Of a DNA stretch of 64,000 bases, positions 43,039 to 58,900 are shown in pieces. The translations under genes were made by a program, and so were the position numbers. This DNA is from Epiperipatus broadwayi (Eukaryota > Onychophora > Udeonychophora > Euonychophora > Peripatidae), in contig JAQFVV010013372.1 of NCBI GenBank assembly GCA_028023455.1, positions 62,001 through 126,000 of the forward strand, written 5' to 3'. The notes under the pieces were generated by a model. The model was not told the DNA's origin, made no database searches, and was given only the letters and a program-made list of their open reading frames with translations. Positions within the stretch are counted from its first letter, which is position 1. Every line of letters starts with the position of its first letter.

Positions 43039-43678
43039 CTTTTTACGTAGACTGTTCTAGAGTAATGATTACTGCTATTATCATTATTGAGAAACATGAG
43101 CAAGTATTTAATGCTTTCATCAATATTTGAACTGAATATATTTGTAATTTAAATTAGTTGAATTGTTGGTTATTTTAACAGTTTATATAGATAAATGCAT
43201 TTAATCAGAAATTGCACAAAGGTACCACACATCTAAATGTCAGCACTATACACATTTTTTAAATGAATCACAGGAATAAATATACTTTAAATTAATGTAC
43301 ACTCATTATGTAAACAAATCTTAAATACATTTGACAAATTTCTTCTATAAATGATCATCATTCAGTGAATGAAGATTTGTTAATAATAAGATTTCCTTTT
43401 GAAATTATATATCTTAACACAGATAAATCTCTATAAATTTTTAATTCTCATTTCTTTTATCTCATTTGATTCTAATGTTATAAAATAATATCACTAAAAT
43501 GGTCGTATTTAAAACTATTTTACATCTGTAGTTAAACATTGGAAGGGGTAAAAAAGAAATATTTTTTTTTTTTTTGTTTACCAAAAAAAAAAGAGAAGAT
43601 AATTACAACCTTTATAATGTTTTTTTTTCCACACAATTCAAAAAAACTACCCTTAAAAAAAGCTAGAATCTTACAAAA

Positions 43679-43902
43679 TCATACAGAATTGTTGACAATT
43701 TTGAAAGTAGCTAATGCAATTTCTTCATATTCCTTTTCTAAACCTTTTTCATATAGTACACCAAGCATAGAACATGATTTTCCATTACATGAGCCAGGAA
43801 TTTTTGTTAATGTGGAATAACCACTATATTTAGACCATATGGGAAGAATTCCAGTCCACGTTTTACCATAGTTTTGACTCCATCGTAAAGTCAGATTTAC
43901 TC
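43679..43902 (-). CDS. NEU1: NEU1 last exon
   Basis: After a T-rich acceptor ending GCAG, GA completes the Arg codon split by the intron. It reads [32 protein letters not shown] and VLYEKG to KIVNNSV and TGA (43681-43679). It includes the C-terminal Asp box, the third active-site Arg and the Tyr. Confidence 0.95.
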
Positions 43903-46900
43903 CTGCAAAAAAATAATATTGATTAAACCTTTCATGGTAAACGAAAATATTTATAATATATAGTCATTTTAATATTAAATATAAATGGTAACGCATACTT
44001 CTAATAATCAGAGCAGTGCAAAAATCTTTATAACAGTTATCAAGGAGGAACAGCAAAGGAAAGTATTACTACTGAGTTACACATTTCTGAATAGGAGGAA
44101 ATATGATTCTTTCCTTTATTTACTTTTCACTAAAAGTAATTATATACCCATTTAGTGATGATTAATTGACTGACTGTGAGAAGGATACTTGCAATCTGAT
44201 CTAATTTTAAACCTTGTGTTCTGATGAAATCATAACATGATTTTAATGCTGTGTTCATATAGAATTAAATTACATAACAACATCAAACATTTTAAGAGTA
44301 TACTTGTATTTTGAGATGTATTAAGTATGTAAAGCAATAATTTTCATGCATAAATGTTATCAATATATATAAGTATAATCAAATATCTAAAGATACTATG
44401 AAGAAAGATATTAATTATAATAAAGATAATAAAATAATGTAAGAATAATCACAAATTTACAAAAATTTTATCAAAGCATATAATTAGTTTGAAAAATTGT
44501 TAATTTCAAGCAAAAAATTTACATTGGTTAATTGCTCAGGAAGTCATGTAATATTTGCATGTTAAACATAATAGTTCCATTCACTTGACCAGACATTTTC
44601 TGTGCACGTTTAATGGAAAGTGATTTAAAAATCTTTGGTTTAGAGTTTAACACTACATTCAATTTTGTAGTATCTGTGAATAGCTAAGTAGCGGACAAAA
44701 AATACATGATAAATTAAAAGTTTACCAAATTTAAGAAAAGTCTGTATTTAAATTTTGGAGTGGACTATTAATTATGAGATCATACTTATTTAAGCAAAGG
44801 ATAGAAGTCACACCTTCTTTTAATAATCCCTGCATTGATAATCAATTAAAGTGAAACAATAAGCATTAAATCTGTCCAACAGACATGAAGATGAAATAGT
44901 ACTGGAGTTGACTATAGCTCCATCAATCTGTGAAGTAAGTAAATTCATCACCTTTATGTCAATTATTTCACAGCTGGATTTTAGTCAACTCCATTTCTAT
45001 TTCATTTACATGATTGTTGTGTGTGAATTTAATATTTATTATTTGATTTTTAATTGACTATCAATGTAAGGATTGTTAAAAATGAGACACAGTTCCAATT
45101 CTCTGCTTAATTAAATATGATTTCATAATTAATAATGCCATGTTTCCATTTGGCATTAATAAAAATTCCAATCCTAAACTTTAAGACAGTTAACTAATTT
45201 ATATTGAAAGTACAAAGTTTAGATGGATCCACTCTATTCTTCATTTTACTGACATGAAGATGGTGGATTTAATATTTAGTTATTTCATCTACATTAATGC
45301 AGTATGAATTTAATATAAAGTTTAAAGAGATCTTTTGTCAATTTTTTTTATTAGAGTTCAGCTGTGATGTAACTAATCAAGCAACCAATTAAAAACTAGA
45401 TCAATAAATTGAATTCATGTCGTCCATAATGGAAACCATTCCTAGCTTATTTTCAAGATTTAAATATGGAAGATAGAACAAACATCAGTTCTTCCATATT
45501 TATAAAAAATTAATATAATTTTTCAAATACGTGCACAAGCAAACAAATCTCTCTCATAAAAAGCTGCATTTGATATTAAAAAATTTTCACAGACTTTACA
45601 GATAAAAATATTGAAAGTTTAATGAGATCTTCCATATACTTTTTTTAATTAGAGTTCAATTATGATATAATGGCAAACTGAAATCACATAGGAATAGTAT
45701 TTAATCTGATTTCAGTTAGCCAATTGAGTTTTTAATTGATTATTTGCTAAATTACATCATTGTTAAGCTCTAATTAAAAAAATACATACAAGATCTCACT
45801 AAACTTTCAATATTTACCTTTATAAACTCCATGTGAAAATTTTCTTATATATATATTCATTAAATTTCAGTTACGTAATTCATTATATTCCACTTCGAGT
45901 ATTATTTCTGATATATTATAAAAAAATGTTGATACTTACGATTAGTTATGTTGTTGGGGTTTGTAAAAAAGAGAACTTGATTAATCAGTATCTGTGAAGC
46001 TGCAATCACTGGATCTGGTAAACTTTTTTCAAATTTCACAGAATCAAGAGGAATCGTTTCTCCGCCATCAAAACTCCTCATTGTCATTCGGCAGGTGCAG
46101 TGATAATTTCCTTCATTTCTAACATTAATTAAAATAGAACCATCTGGAAGCTCTAAAGGCTATAAATGCAATAATAATAATAAATAAATGGCTACGTAAT
46201 ATATTGGTCAAAACAATTTAGCACTAAGCTGATTTTGAAATAATAGTCAACTTTTGAATTGTAAACTATGACAATATGAAATCAACAGAAACAAGTATTA
46301 TGTATATCTTATTTTACAATGAGCTCAATAGATGGTGCTTCAATGCTCTGACTCATATATTATTAAAGCCAACTCTTTAGTTTAATAATTTACATAACTA
46401 AATATGTTACTGCTTAAGAAGATTTAATCTAATTTGAATAAACAATGTCCAAGGGTTTAAATTATATGACAATATTCCTTTTTTGTATGGGCACACTACT
46501 TAGAAGGCAATGTTCATCAAAAAATCTTTATTCAAATATTTGTATTGGCAAATTTAGAACTGGAAGTATAAAACTGAAGAATGAAAAATAGAGAATTTTG
46601 AAGAAGTATTTAGGAGATATTTCATCAAATGATAAAAGAATTTTTATGGACATTTAGGAATTAGAGTTGAGATAAAAAGAGAAATGTTTTCCATATAACA
46701 CATGAGATATGTAGTATTATTTAGAAAAGAGTGATGGCTATTTCTTTGACTCACTTTTGTTAATATTTCAATCTTAATATATCGTTAAAGTTGATGAATT
46801 CTTGTACTGTGAAAAAATATCACACATTTTAATAAAATTAAGAACATTTATTATTTAGACAAACAATTTATATGCATTTTAAAGAAGCTGATGAATCATC

Positions 46901-49900
46901 ACCTGGAAATTAGTAATTACTGAATTTGATTTTAAAAAATTAAGTTTATAGATTTAAAGAATTGTCTTCCCAACATTATAATTTCTCTTCATCGTTGGAT
47001 TTTTCCTTGAAGTAAACCATTATGAAGATTTATAATTTTTGGCATTTAATTACAATATTTATTCTTGATTAAAGAGGTGGGAACACTAAAATGTGGCCTT
47101 GCTGTGAGACTAATATTTCTGCTACTTCTTCAGATATTCTATTTTCAAAATTTGACCTTTTATCCTCTTTTTTTTTTAAATAGGTATGATTGCTCTCTTT
47201 CTTTCTCTCTACACATGGGAATTGTTTGACAAAAAAAGTTAGATCATTTTTTTCTCTGTAAAAACTAATCTCAACTATATTAGCAAACATTTTTTTAAAA
47301 AAAATACTTCTGAAATATAAATAATACAAGACCTCTCGTAACTTAACTTTTAAGTAGATTCATACAGGTTTTCAAGAACATTATTTTTTTTAAATTTTCC
47401 TCACTACTGTATGTTGCATTTTAGTAAGCCATTTTGACTTCTAAAAGTGTTTTTTACTGTTATACATATTTTATCCTTTAGTATAATAAGAAAAAAATCA
47501 TTAGGCTAATGGTACAGGAGATTCTGTAATATTTTAACACCTGAGTAATAAATTGAGCATAATTGTTACATTAAATTAGCCAGATTAAGATTTTTTTCCT
47601 CTTTATGCAGTTGACAGTCAATTTACTATCTTTTAGCTTCCAAGTTCATTATTACTTCATTAAACCATACAGGGCTATCTTTTACTAATTTCCATCAACA
47701 GATTAATATTGAGAAGAATTGGAGATTTTCTACAATTCTCAAAAAATGAAGTAAAGAGAGATGTTTATAATGTAGCTCATAATTAGTAGAGATAACAATC
47801 CATAACTAGGATATATTTCCTTGTGCTGTTTAATCCATTGACTTGAGAGATAAGTATCTCTAGATCAATTCCATTATTTCTGATACTTGAACATAACCAC
47901 CTGAGCCAAAATTATTTTATTAATATCTTCAAATTGTCAATTAATCATTCCATGAACTCTAGTGTGTCTGCAGCAGTATCATATCCCAGACTACATCACA
48001 ATTTCATATTAAAATCATCTTTTTCTAAAAAAAATTTAGAATATTTTTTGAAATTACCATCAGCATAATCAATGAAAATGAATTGTAAAAATGATTTTCT
48101 GAATTCAATACTGCTATATTCATCTTAGTCCTACTTGCTTTACATTATATGAAATAAATAAATCAAAAACAATTCTATAACACATATATTGAAAGGGTCA
48201 CTTACAATCACCAGGAACCCACTTGTCCCAGTCTAACTAACTACCAGTTCAAGCCATAAGAAATTTAAACCCTATCAGTAAAATACCTTAATAATGAATG
48301 GACGCATAGGTGGCAAATACAGTTTGATATTTTTTTTTTTAAAAAAATAATATCAATAAAATAAAACCAAATTATTGCAATTAAAAGAGAAGGGATAATT
48401 ATAATTCAGTATAAACTTGCAGATCACTTATATGTATATATACGTTAAAAAAGTACATAAACCCAAAGTGATTGTTTTATACGTCATTGACCGACTTTGA
48501 TGACAACAAAAAAGAGCAATCACGCAAAACAATGACCTCATGTCAAGCTATTGCTAGTTAACCAAACATGGAAACAAAATAAAGAATTAATTAAATGATT
48601 ATTTTAGCCAGATAAATTTATAGTGTATGCATAATAATAGGTCAGCATGGCAAGATACAAACTGGATGTATTCACGACCAGAAATAACATCAATCTTGAT
48701 TTGGTTTGTAAGATAGAAAGAAAAAAAACTCCATCATCAGGATGTCATTCTTTTTTTAATTTTTTGTTTTTAAATTAGCCTTCGCTAATGAACGTCAACA
48801 TCATCATTCGAAACTTTCGAACGCAAGCTGCAGAACAATATAACCTACTTAAACTAACATTAGAAAACTAAATTGATAACATTTGAAGGACCAAAAAAAA
48901 TCCAAATCGACGATAAGAAAACAACTATAACTATGTGGTAGCAAATTAAATAATAGATAGTTCTACATTATTGCTAAAATAATGGAAGTCTATTTTTTTT
49001 TCAACTTGCTAGAACTTAAAAAAAAAAAGTAATAATAACACTTGTCTGCAAGGAAAGGAAGTCAAAAGTGATGGAGAAGTAAAGCATTAATATCTACTTC
49101 AAACTATGCCTATAATATTCCACTATGTATCAAGGTTACGGTGCAATGTGTAAGGGCTAGAAGGTAGATATGTAATGAAAAAGCCAATGCCATTCAAATA
49201 CTTAACATTGCAGAGAAACTCATAAGCAACAAGAATGACCATACAGAGTGAAATGTCAAGAACCTGCAGTGTTCCATCAAGATTTTTATTTCGAGGGAGA
49301 CCGCGTGAGAATAGTATGACCTTACCACCAATGAAGTTAAAGAACATGAACTCTTTACAAGGACTTTATCCCGGAAAGAATGGACTGGCCTAAATGTTAT
49401 CAGCAAGCTGAAGGACACTCATTCATTGTATGCTATTTTTAAATCACCATGCCATAATGTAAATTGGCTATTGTAATCTTTATTTTGTTTTATGTTTGAG
49501 AAACCTTTGTGAATTAGTATAGAAAAGATGATTTAACCATAAAAGGGGTGGGGGGAGTTAACCTTAGTTGGATATTTTTTTTTTTAATAAAATTTAGAAT
49601 TTGTTTCCAACCCCAATATCTTGGCATGAACCATCCAATGGGAGATAGAGTTAAGATTTTTTATCTCTACACATTAATTACAGTAACTGTTGACAAAACA
49701 GAAATTTTTGTTGTTTGTTCATCATTACATTAACCCTTGTTTATTTATTTGTTTTTCGGTATGATTTATTAACACTTCGCATGAATGGTCTATACTATAA
49801 CATTAGAAACTTACACTGTTGAATAAGGGAAAAAAAAGAGAGGGTCCCTAAAGAAGAATCCCAGGATCTATACGTGAAATGGACAATCATTGGAATTTAG

Positions 49901-52900
49901 CAATTTAATTTTTTTTTTTTTTTTGGTTTAGTAAAACCATTTATTTGTTTACATCTGCATTTAATGTAAATAGCAGTTGTCAAGAGAATGAATTTGTACT
50001 GCAGAAAAAGGAGGTAGGAAACTTGATAGTATTTAATGACATAAGCAGTAGAAAATCATCCCTGGTATTGAATGCTATACAAATTATTCATTATTGTTAA
50101 ACATTTTGTTAGTAGATAAGCCTTGTTATTTTGTTTCATATCAAATTTTGGTCTCTCTTATATATCATAATCAATACATACTCATTCAACTCAATACATT
50201 ATTTAAATGCACCCACACACACGCCCATATAAACCCTAATGTAATCAAGCAGGATGAATTATTATAGCATGTACAATCAGATCATCATTTACATAGAAAT
50301 ATGATAACTAATTTCCCTAACTGATTCTATCCCTGAAGAGAGTCAAATGCGATAACTCCCTGAGTTCGAATACTGGCGCATAATGTGGCTAGAAAGGGGG
50401 AAGGGATAGATGAACTAATCCAAATCACATCTGAATTTAGTAGAACTGTGAGCTAGCATATTGGAGGTGGATGTTGTTGAGGGTTAGGCATTTCAGAGCA
50501 TCAACATGAGCATCCTACCAAAGACCTGAAGGCTGACCATTATTAGTTGTTTCCTCCCTATCTTTGTGGAAATGCCTGGCCCGTTACAATATATATAAGA
50601 TATTTATGTGTAATTGACTATACTTTTGTACTAAGGTTTTGGCTGATTCACATCTGTCATCAACTGTAAAGGAAATATTATTTTCAAAAGTCACTGTAAA
50701 GGTGCTGTAAGTAATAATATATTAAAGATTCATCCATTAAAACTAAAAATTCTTAAAAATATGAAATGGGGAATGGTGATTTTATATTGATTTTCTTATC
50801 TACTATCTTCCATACTATCATATTTTAAGAATTTCTATTTTTGTTTTAATTGGATAAAGTTTTAATCTTATTATATGTATTGTTACTTGCAATGCCTATA
50901 CAATAGTTTTTGCTCAATTCATGGCAATAACATTGTTAATTAGATATGAATATAATAGGACAATATACTTTTTGTCTTTGTTGTCTGTGAAAATCATCAT
51001 TTTAAATATACACATATTAAAATAATAAGAAAAATGAATATGTGTATAGATGTGTGGAGATATTGAAATAATAAGAAAAATGAATACATATATAGATGTG
51101 TGGAGATGTATACTTTATTTATAATTATTACACAATGACACACTTCTTCATGTATTTGCATTTTGTATAAAGAACATATAGATGAAGAAATGTAAGTTAT
51201 AGCTTTTGATCATCATCAATTTATAACCATCTATAAGAGCATTATGCTAAAAACCACATTATTAAGTAGCTTCATTTATCTTCAGAATATAGCAGATAGA
51301 TTCCTACAATATCACTTCAATTAAGAAAGATATTATTAATGAAGTAATATCTTCATGCCATAATATTCTAATTCTCTTCCTATTAATAATCTGAAATATT
51401 TTCAACCTACAGCAAAAGCATATACTCAGGATTGTAAACAAACTATGTATGCAATGGAAATGAGAACAGACTTAAATGTGGAGTGGCAGCGATGTTAAAA
51501 ACAAATAATTTATTTAAAGAGTTTGATTAATTAATAATTACCCATGGTTTTATACACATATTGATATAATGTAACTCTGAATTAAAATATAGTCTACTCT
51601 TTTCAACTAAAAGAAAAAAGAGGGAGGGGACTAATGTGTAACTTTCATTAACCTACACTATATCTTCTTGACATATCTAATTTGTTACATATTAAAAATA
51701 AATTACTAATTATTATAGATGTTCATTTCATCATAACATAAAGGAACCTAACTTTCACTTACCATGCCTTATACAAATGCAACCACAGCTTAACAATGTA
51801 AAAAAAAACAAAAAACTTAAATATGTGTTCTAATAAATAAAATTATATATAACAATAAAATGAAATATATATTTTACAAAGATAATGAAAACAAAAAATA
51901 GTTTAGGCCACATCAAAAATGGTACTGCTTATTTAATAATTAACAAGCCTACTCTTTCTAAATTTAGATTTTTCTTCTAACATAAGTCTTTTTTAATATT
52001 TCTTTATGCCATTCATTAATTATTTTATAAGTCACTTTTGAAATTATTTTTTTTATTTTGAGTCTTTCAATGGTAAACTGCTTTAATTTAGCAATTGTAG
52101 GAAAACTTGTTAACAGCAGGAACAAGCTTCTATCAGGTTAAGTAAAAAGGCTAGCCACTACAAGCATGAATGGTACACATCTGGTATGCATTCAGCACAT
52201 GTTGAAAGCGATCTTCATATAAAAGTTTTCCATTATCACTAGAATAAAATTTAGCACTAAAAAGTATTTTCTATCTGAAAGACTCTTGATATTGTATATG
52301 TAATTAACCCTCATACATTTATCTTCATCTGCACTATGATTACACTTGACAATTTCATGCCTTCTCTAGGAGTATGAAAGAATGAATACATGAAAGATTT
52401 TATGAGTAAATATACACTGTATGAAAAACAGGCACATCCCAAGACTTTATTATCTGATCAATTGTATATTTAGAAAATGTATATTGACACTTCATGGTGA
52501 CTCCATTACATCCATAACATTATCTTTTTTTTTATCCTTAGATTCTATAAGTCTTTTATAAGCCTTAAAATTTTACAGAGCTTCTTATCACCAAATTTTT
52601 ATGTATATCATTTTTTTTCTTTACTATGTGGATATTTCTTATTTTCATAATCATTAAGTCAAAATTTATTTTCACAAAATGAAAGCTTAAGTTTAGTCCA
52701 TCCATTAGCAATTTTCTGTACTGCACTGTATAATGGTTTATAAATTTAATAAAAAGAGAAATATAGAATCTACTTACTAGTTTTACCATAACCAAAATTC
52801 TTAATCTAAGGTGATGCTGTAGATCAACTAATAATTTTTACATTATTCAAATAATTTCTGATGACTGATAGAATCCTAGTACATCAGTGCTCGCCTTGAA

Positions 52901-55900
52901 AAGACTTGGTATACACTATCTCTGGATTCGGTCTATTATTTTCTTTTTGGCAATTGTTCCATGATTTTAATCAAAACTTGATTTGGAATTATTATTTTAT
53001 AGAACTTACATTTGCAGTAAATGTAAATAATAAAAGTTAATACAAGATCTTTCTTTTGCCTTGTTGAGGTCTATTTTGGTGACTAAAACTCCATTCTTTA
53101 CAGATGACATGTTTTATGGGTCTTCAATAATGCAACACTCAGTGCCAATGAGCATTTGATTAATTTTGTGACCTATTATTCTAATGTTCTGACTTTCAAT
53201 TTAGGGATGGACTGTCTGTGTCCAAAAAAAGTTATGCACAGTTCACTGGGTTTATCCTTTTCTTGAATGATTTGATATATTATACCTAATTACCCTTTAA
53301 AGTCTAATTTTTAAAAATGTGATTTATCTTTACTGGATATACTGTAGTTTGAACTATCATCTACTCTTTTAGCTTTGGTTGCTATTTTTCCTGCTTAAAT
53401 GATCCCTAATGGGCTTTTATTCAATCATTCTTCCATATTGTAAGCCGGAACATGATTCTAACTTTTTTTCTGGTCAGCTTGAATATTTTCTGACCATCTA
53501 CTTTGTCACTCAGGATAAATATTATCTATCTTTTCCTCAGCTGAAGTTCATTTATCTTTATTACAATTTAATTTATGTTCTCCTGTACCTTTTGTTTACT
53601 TTGAAGTCTAATTGTCTCCAACATCTCTTCTTGCTCTTCTATGTTTATTCATTTTTTCAGTTACATAATTTAGTTTTACTTTGAAATCTTTAGTATTTCT
53701 TGTTTGATTTTTTTTCTTCATTTTTTTTTAATTTTTTCAAACATGTTAAAAATAATAAACTAGCAGTTATAAAAAATTTGTAGGGCTTTGATTGGCATGT
53801 TTAATAGTAATGAATTAAAATTTATTGCAGACATTGATGAATTGTATTTATTAACATCTTGAGGTCATCCAGAGAATAATATTTTAATATTAAATGTTCT
53901 GATATTATCTTACAAAAAATTACTGGTCTTAAGTCAGGTGAACACAATGGAAACAATTGATCCACCTCCACCCATTCCATTTACATCATTTTCAGATCTG
54001 ACATTTGTCTATAGACGCTGAAGCAAAAATCAAAATTGTTAGAATCTCTTTATATATACAAAAATCAGAACATATATATATATTTACTATAGACAACAGA
54101 TTAGAATATATAAAAATATCTTAAGAGAATATGTTAAATAAGAGGAAAAAATAGTATTAAAAAAATACAGTAGATGTCAGCACTGTTTAGTCAATTGTGA
54201 AAATAAACTGCAAGTGGAGAAGGTTTTTGCAAAAAAAATAATAAAATAATGACTAAAGGATGTATATAATATACATTCTAATTTTTACGTAACAAATGTT
54301 AATATTTTTAATAGATACAATATTTATAATATTACATAAACTACAATATATACGCAGATTTTAAATGCTACATTTGTATCTAACTTAATAATTACGATTA
54401 CGGCTTTAGAAAGTATACTCTAGTGCTCATATTTTAATAATCACTTTACATTAAGTAATTAGTCTTTTCTTACTACTTTTTGTTGTTATTTTCAATTAAA
54501 ATCTTTTAGTAGTACAATATTCATATTTTCGATGGAGGAAATTGAAAACTGTAATACTTTTTATTAATTTAAATAGATGTAAAACTTGGTGGAAAAAATT
54601 GTTAATATTATAAGAGGAGTCTGTTCTGAAAAAATTAGAAGCCGAATCGATAGTTAAATTTATGTAAATAAGTTGCCTTTGATTCAGAAATATTTTCGAA
54701 ATTCAAGCTATTTGCTTAATAGTAGAAAAGTAAATAGTAGTTATTTTCTAAGATGACGTGTGGTTAGACCTATAAGTCTTTATTAATAAAGATAATAGCA
54801 GAATCTAATCTAGAGCTGACGATATAATAACGCTCAAGTTTACAATAGACAGCTTTAGAATAGACCAAAGAATACCTCTTTAAAGCATATGCTTTGTAAA
54901 TCTCCAGGCTGTACTGTCCAACTAAATCTAGCACTGTATACATATATATATATTATGTTGCGTAAATAAAGCTCATAGTTTTTGTAATTATAGTCGGGCA
55001 AGAAGCAAATAAAATATTCCACCTTACAAACACTCTAGAAAATTAACATATGCAAAGTATACATTTGAATTTGCATTAAACTAATGGTAAAGTAAGTAGA
55101 TTTAGGCAAATTATTCTAGTGATATAAAAACTGCAGAAATCTATCCAAAGTTTGTAGGAGCAAAGGAGAAGAGTAAGGATACACATGTATTGATAATGTA
55201 CACAAAACATGTGTGTGAAGTAGTTTTAAGTTCCACTGCAAGAAGATAAGCTTGTGTGTGCACAAAATAAATCTGTACACTGAAATTATGTTGGTTATTA
55301 TCCAAGAATATTAGTAAATTGTATAAAACTTCATACTTACATTTATTTGTTTTATCTTAAGTTAATAAACTCATATGGTTAAGTTTTAAGTTTCATATTG
55401 AGTTTTACTTATAATAAAATGTATTGATGCTTAGTCATCTGGTATTATCAATAATATACCTGAGTATTATATAGACTGGTACAGTCAACATTTCAAGAAA
55501 AACAGAGGCAATAACGGAAAGAAAATTGTCTAGGCATAGCAGATTAGATTATTTCAACATTTTGTGAGTATTAACAGAACACCATAGCTGATCTTTAGAG
55601 AAGAATAATGGCACTATATAATAGCTCCATTAATATTGATTTTTTTCCCCTTTGTTGTGTCTGTGTATTGAAATGTTTTCTGTATGATCTAATGCTAAGT
55701 GCACTTTGGATGAAGTTCACCATAATCATAGCTCTTTTAAATTAATTATTGTAGCTGCTTTATTTATGCTATAATATAATTAATATTCATGTATTTTTAT
55801 TTAAATTAATACCAGAATACAAGTCTGTTTTTTGACCACAAAAAACAATTTGGATCATTGCTTTGACCACAGCCAGTCAATGTAGTCGGTATGAAATGCA

Positions 55901-58900
55901 ATGATAGAAAAAGAAAGGTCAAAGTGATGTGGTTTATTGCCGACCAAAAAAATGCAATAACAAAATAGAAAACACCTTACAATTACCTAACAAATGGAAT
56001 ATTTAAATGGGCTAATTTAAATAAAAATGTGTGTACAATATCAGTATAAATAAAACAGTAACAATAGTTAATTTAACAGAGCTAGGCTTATTATGAACTT
56101 CACTGAAACTGCACTTAGCATTAGCTTATAAAGAAAGAAACCACTTCAATAAGCAGATGAATAAACATTTGCAAATTTGAATAGTTCCGTTAGCGAAATT
56201 GATATTAACAATGCCACTGATTGAAAAATCTATGTTGAGCATGCAGAGGATGATAAGCAGAATGCAGCAACATTAATATAGATGTCCGATAAAGAGGTAC
56301 TGCAAGTGGCAAACTGATTTTTTCACTCTAAAGCTTCTGAAAAACTACCTTATCAAGAGATAAAAAAGAAATTAAGTGCGTATTTTAAACCTACAACATT
56401 GAAACTGGTGGCACATCTCCAACTTAGAAACAGAAGCTAGGCACAACTTGAAAAAATTCAGGATTATGACAGGATTGCATACATTAGCTAAAGAATGCAA
56501 CTTCATTACCGAGCTGAATGATATTCTTCTTGATCAGTTATGGAGAATGAATGGCAGTAAGCTCAAACAATCTGCTGAGTTAATCTAATTTAACTTACAA
56601 ACACACAATACAAAAATGTTTAGTTTATGCGACTGCTGGAATATGCAGCAAAGTTTCAAAATTGTACAGATGTAAAGAAACCCCAAATGGCTGTAAATAA
56701 AACATGCTGAGAGTTCTAATCACAGGAATACAACTAATGTCTGGATATGTTATTAATGTGACAAGAAAGGCTGTTTGAAGAATTGTAAATTTAAAAAAGA
56801 ATGATGCTTTTTTTGTCAGAGTAATAGGACATTTATCAAGAGTTTGTCTTAACAAAAAGAAAAAGGACAAAAATGATCTATAACCAGACTAAATTGAGAT
56901 AAACAATATGGATAATAACCATAAGCTGAATATTCATTTCTTTGAACGAAAAGTGAGGGTGGCATTATATCACAAAATGACTAGACAAATCTTATTGGAA
57001 ATAGTAAAAAGGAATATAACATTAGAGAAAACTGATGTGTTAGTGACCAACATTAATACATGGGATAACAACTATACCTGGATCACGATCAAGATACAGT
57101 TTCCAGTTACTTAAGTAAGGCCCATTAGAGTTATACACATGGCTGGTTGACATAGAATTAGTGGAAGAAGCTCAATCAATTTTGTGTTAGATCATGGATG
57201 GTTTTATCTTAAAATCGAATGTGGAAGAAACAATTCATGATTTGATTAAAAGATGCATTCTATCATATATAAAGACTTGCCATGGACAAAACCAGTACTA
57301 GTAATATTAAAACCATATGGGACTGTTCATTTTTGTAGTGACTATCATGTAACACTCAACAAATACATCAATAAAGGAGCTTATCCTGTACTCAGTGTTC
57401 ATGAGATCATGGCACTTTTTACAGAAGGCATTGTATTTTGTCGTACAAAGTAACTATAGCATTTAAATGTATTCCAAGTGAAAATGGATAGTTAGATGCA
57501 GGGCATGAAAAGAGTTATTCTCTACCTTGACGACATCTTGATAATGGCAGTAACAGAGTGAAATGATAATACATGTCTAAAATTTGTGCTAAACTGGAAA
57601 AATTGGGGGTGGTTAGATGCTTTCAAGTGCATTTTGGACAATCACTGAATTAAACTATAAAGGAAAACATCCAAACCCAGAAAAGGTCAAATCTCTCAAG
57701 AATGCTCCTAAATCAAATAATGTTAAGGATTTACAAGCATTTCTGGAATTAGTACATTTCTTTGTATTTCCTTAAAAGCAAATCACATATACTGATACTA
57801 TTATATCAATTGTTAATAACAAAACAGTGATGAAGTGAATAGTCAAACATGATAAAACATTCAATAAAGGTAAAGGCTTGCTAGCCACGAGTCAACTTCT
57901 CATCCATTACTAAAATGACCAAGATGCAACTGAGCTTCTGAATATTGGAGTAAATTCCCAATCACATGCATTGAGAATGTTAATAATGGAGAAAAGAACT
58001 ACAATAGGCTGGATAAGGAAGTTTTGGCAATTATTTTTGCTGTGAAAAAATTTCACTAATGTATATATTGTTATGAGTTCAAGATTTGTTGAAATTTTTG
58101 AGAAACTTAAAGGAGACTTCTGATCATACTAATCAAAGAATGATCTGATGGATTAATATATTGGCATCATATGAGTTCAAACTCATATATAAGCTGGGTA
58201 AAGAAATTGATCATGCAGATTCATTATCAAGATTACTGAATACATGTGAATTTGAGTTTGAGATCAGAGATAAACTGTACAGATTTTATAGAATCAAAGA
58301 TGTTAAATAATACTGTAGTAATTAAGTGGACTAAATAAGATTCTAGTTACCAAATACTAAAGAAATGGATTAAAGATGGATGACCTCAAAGTAGACCTAA
58401 TTATATTATAGAGCCCATATGGAATGTGAACAAAAGTCTATTCATGTCCAATGGATGCATTTTAATGATGGTTCATGTATTAATTCTGACCGAAGGCAGG
58501 AAGCAAGTGTTAGAATTTTTTCATAAAGTTTATCTGGGAATTGTTAGAATGAAAGAATTAGCATGATCATGGTGGACCAGTCTTAACATGAGATTGGATA
58601 AACAGTTAAGAAGTGTAGAGAATGTCAATCTACAGCTAAATTACCTTCGAAAAAATTGGAAACCTGGCTGCAAGCCACTCAATCTTGGCAGAGGCTATAA
58701 ATGGCTCATGTCAAATCTTTCAATGGGATATATTTTTCTGATTGTGGTCAATTTGTATTCTAAATGAACTGAATACAGAGTGGTTAAAAGCACAAGTGCA
58801 GAGAATACTATTAAGGTTTTAATGCATGTTGTAGATATCCTGAAACTATAATATCCGATAATGGAGCCAGTTTCACTGCAGTTAAAAGACTTCTTGGATA

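Larger units (their letters stand above)
39015..43678. other. Intergenic region between convergent genes
   Basis: 4.7 kb between the GTF3C5 and NEU1 stop codons. It contains inverted-repeat elements at 41119-41426 and 42852-43038, short TA arrays and long A/T runs. Several TTTATT motifs near 42640-42660 are AATAAA on the minus strand and could end NEU1 transcripts, but they are 1 kb from the stop. No other gene is recognised. Confidence 0.5.
43903..45939. other. NEU1 intron with inverted-repeat clusters
   Basis: No coding is seen. Foldback repeats lie at 44884-45012 and 45306-45830 and make up most of the recognisable structure; the rest is AT-rich. Confidence 0.5.

Noticed and set aside
44220-44245. 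CTGATGA word near NEU1 last exon
   Set aside because: No GAAA block at the right distance and no stem II.
52565-53684. Possible transposon coding at 52.6-53.7 kb
   Set aside because: The reverse strand reads as charged peptide in places, but no domain motif could be identified.
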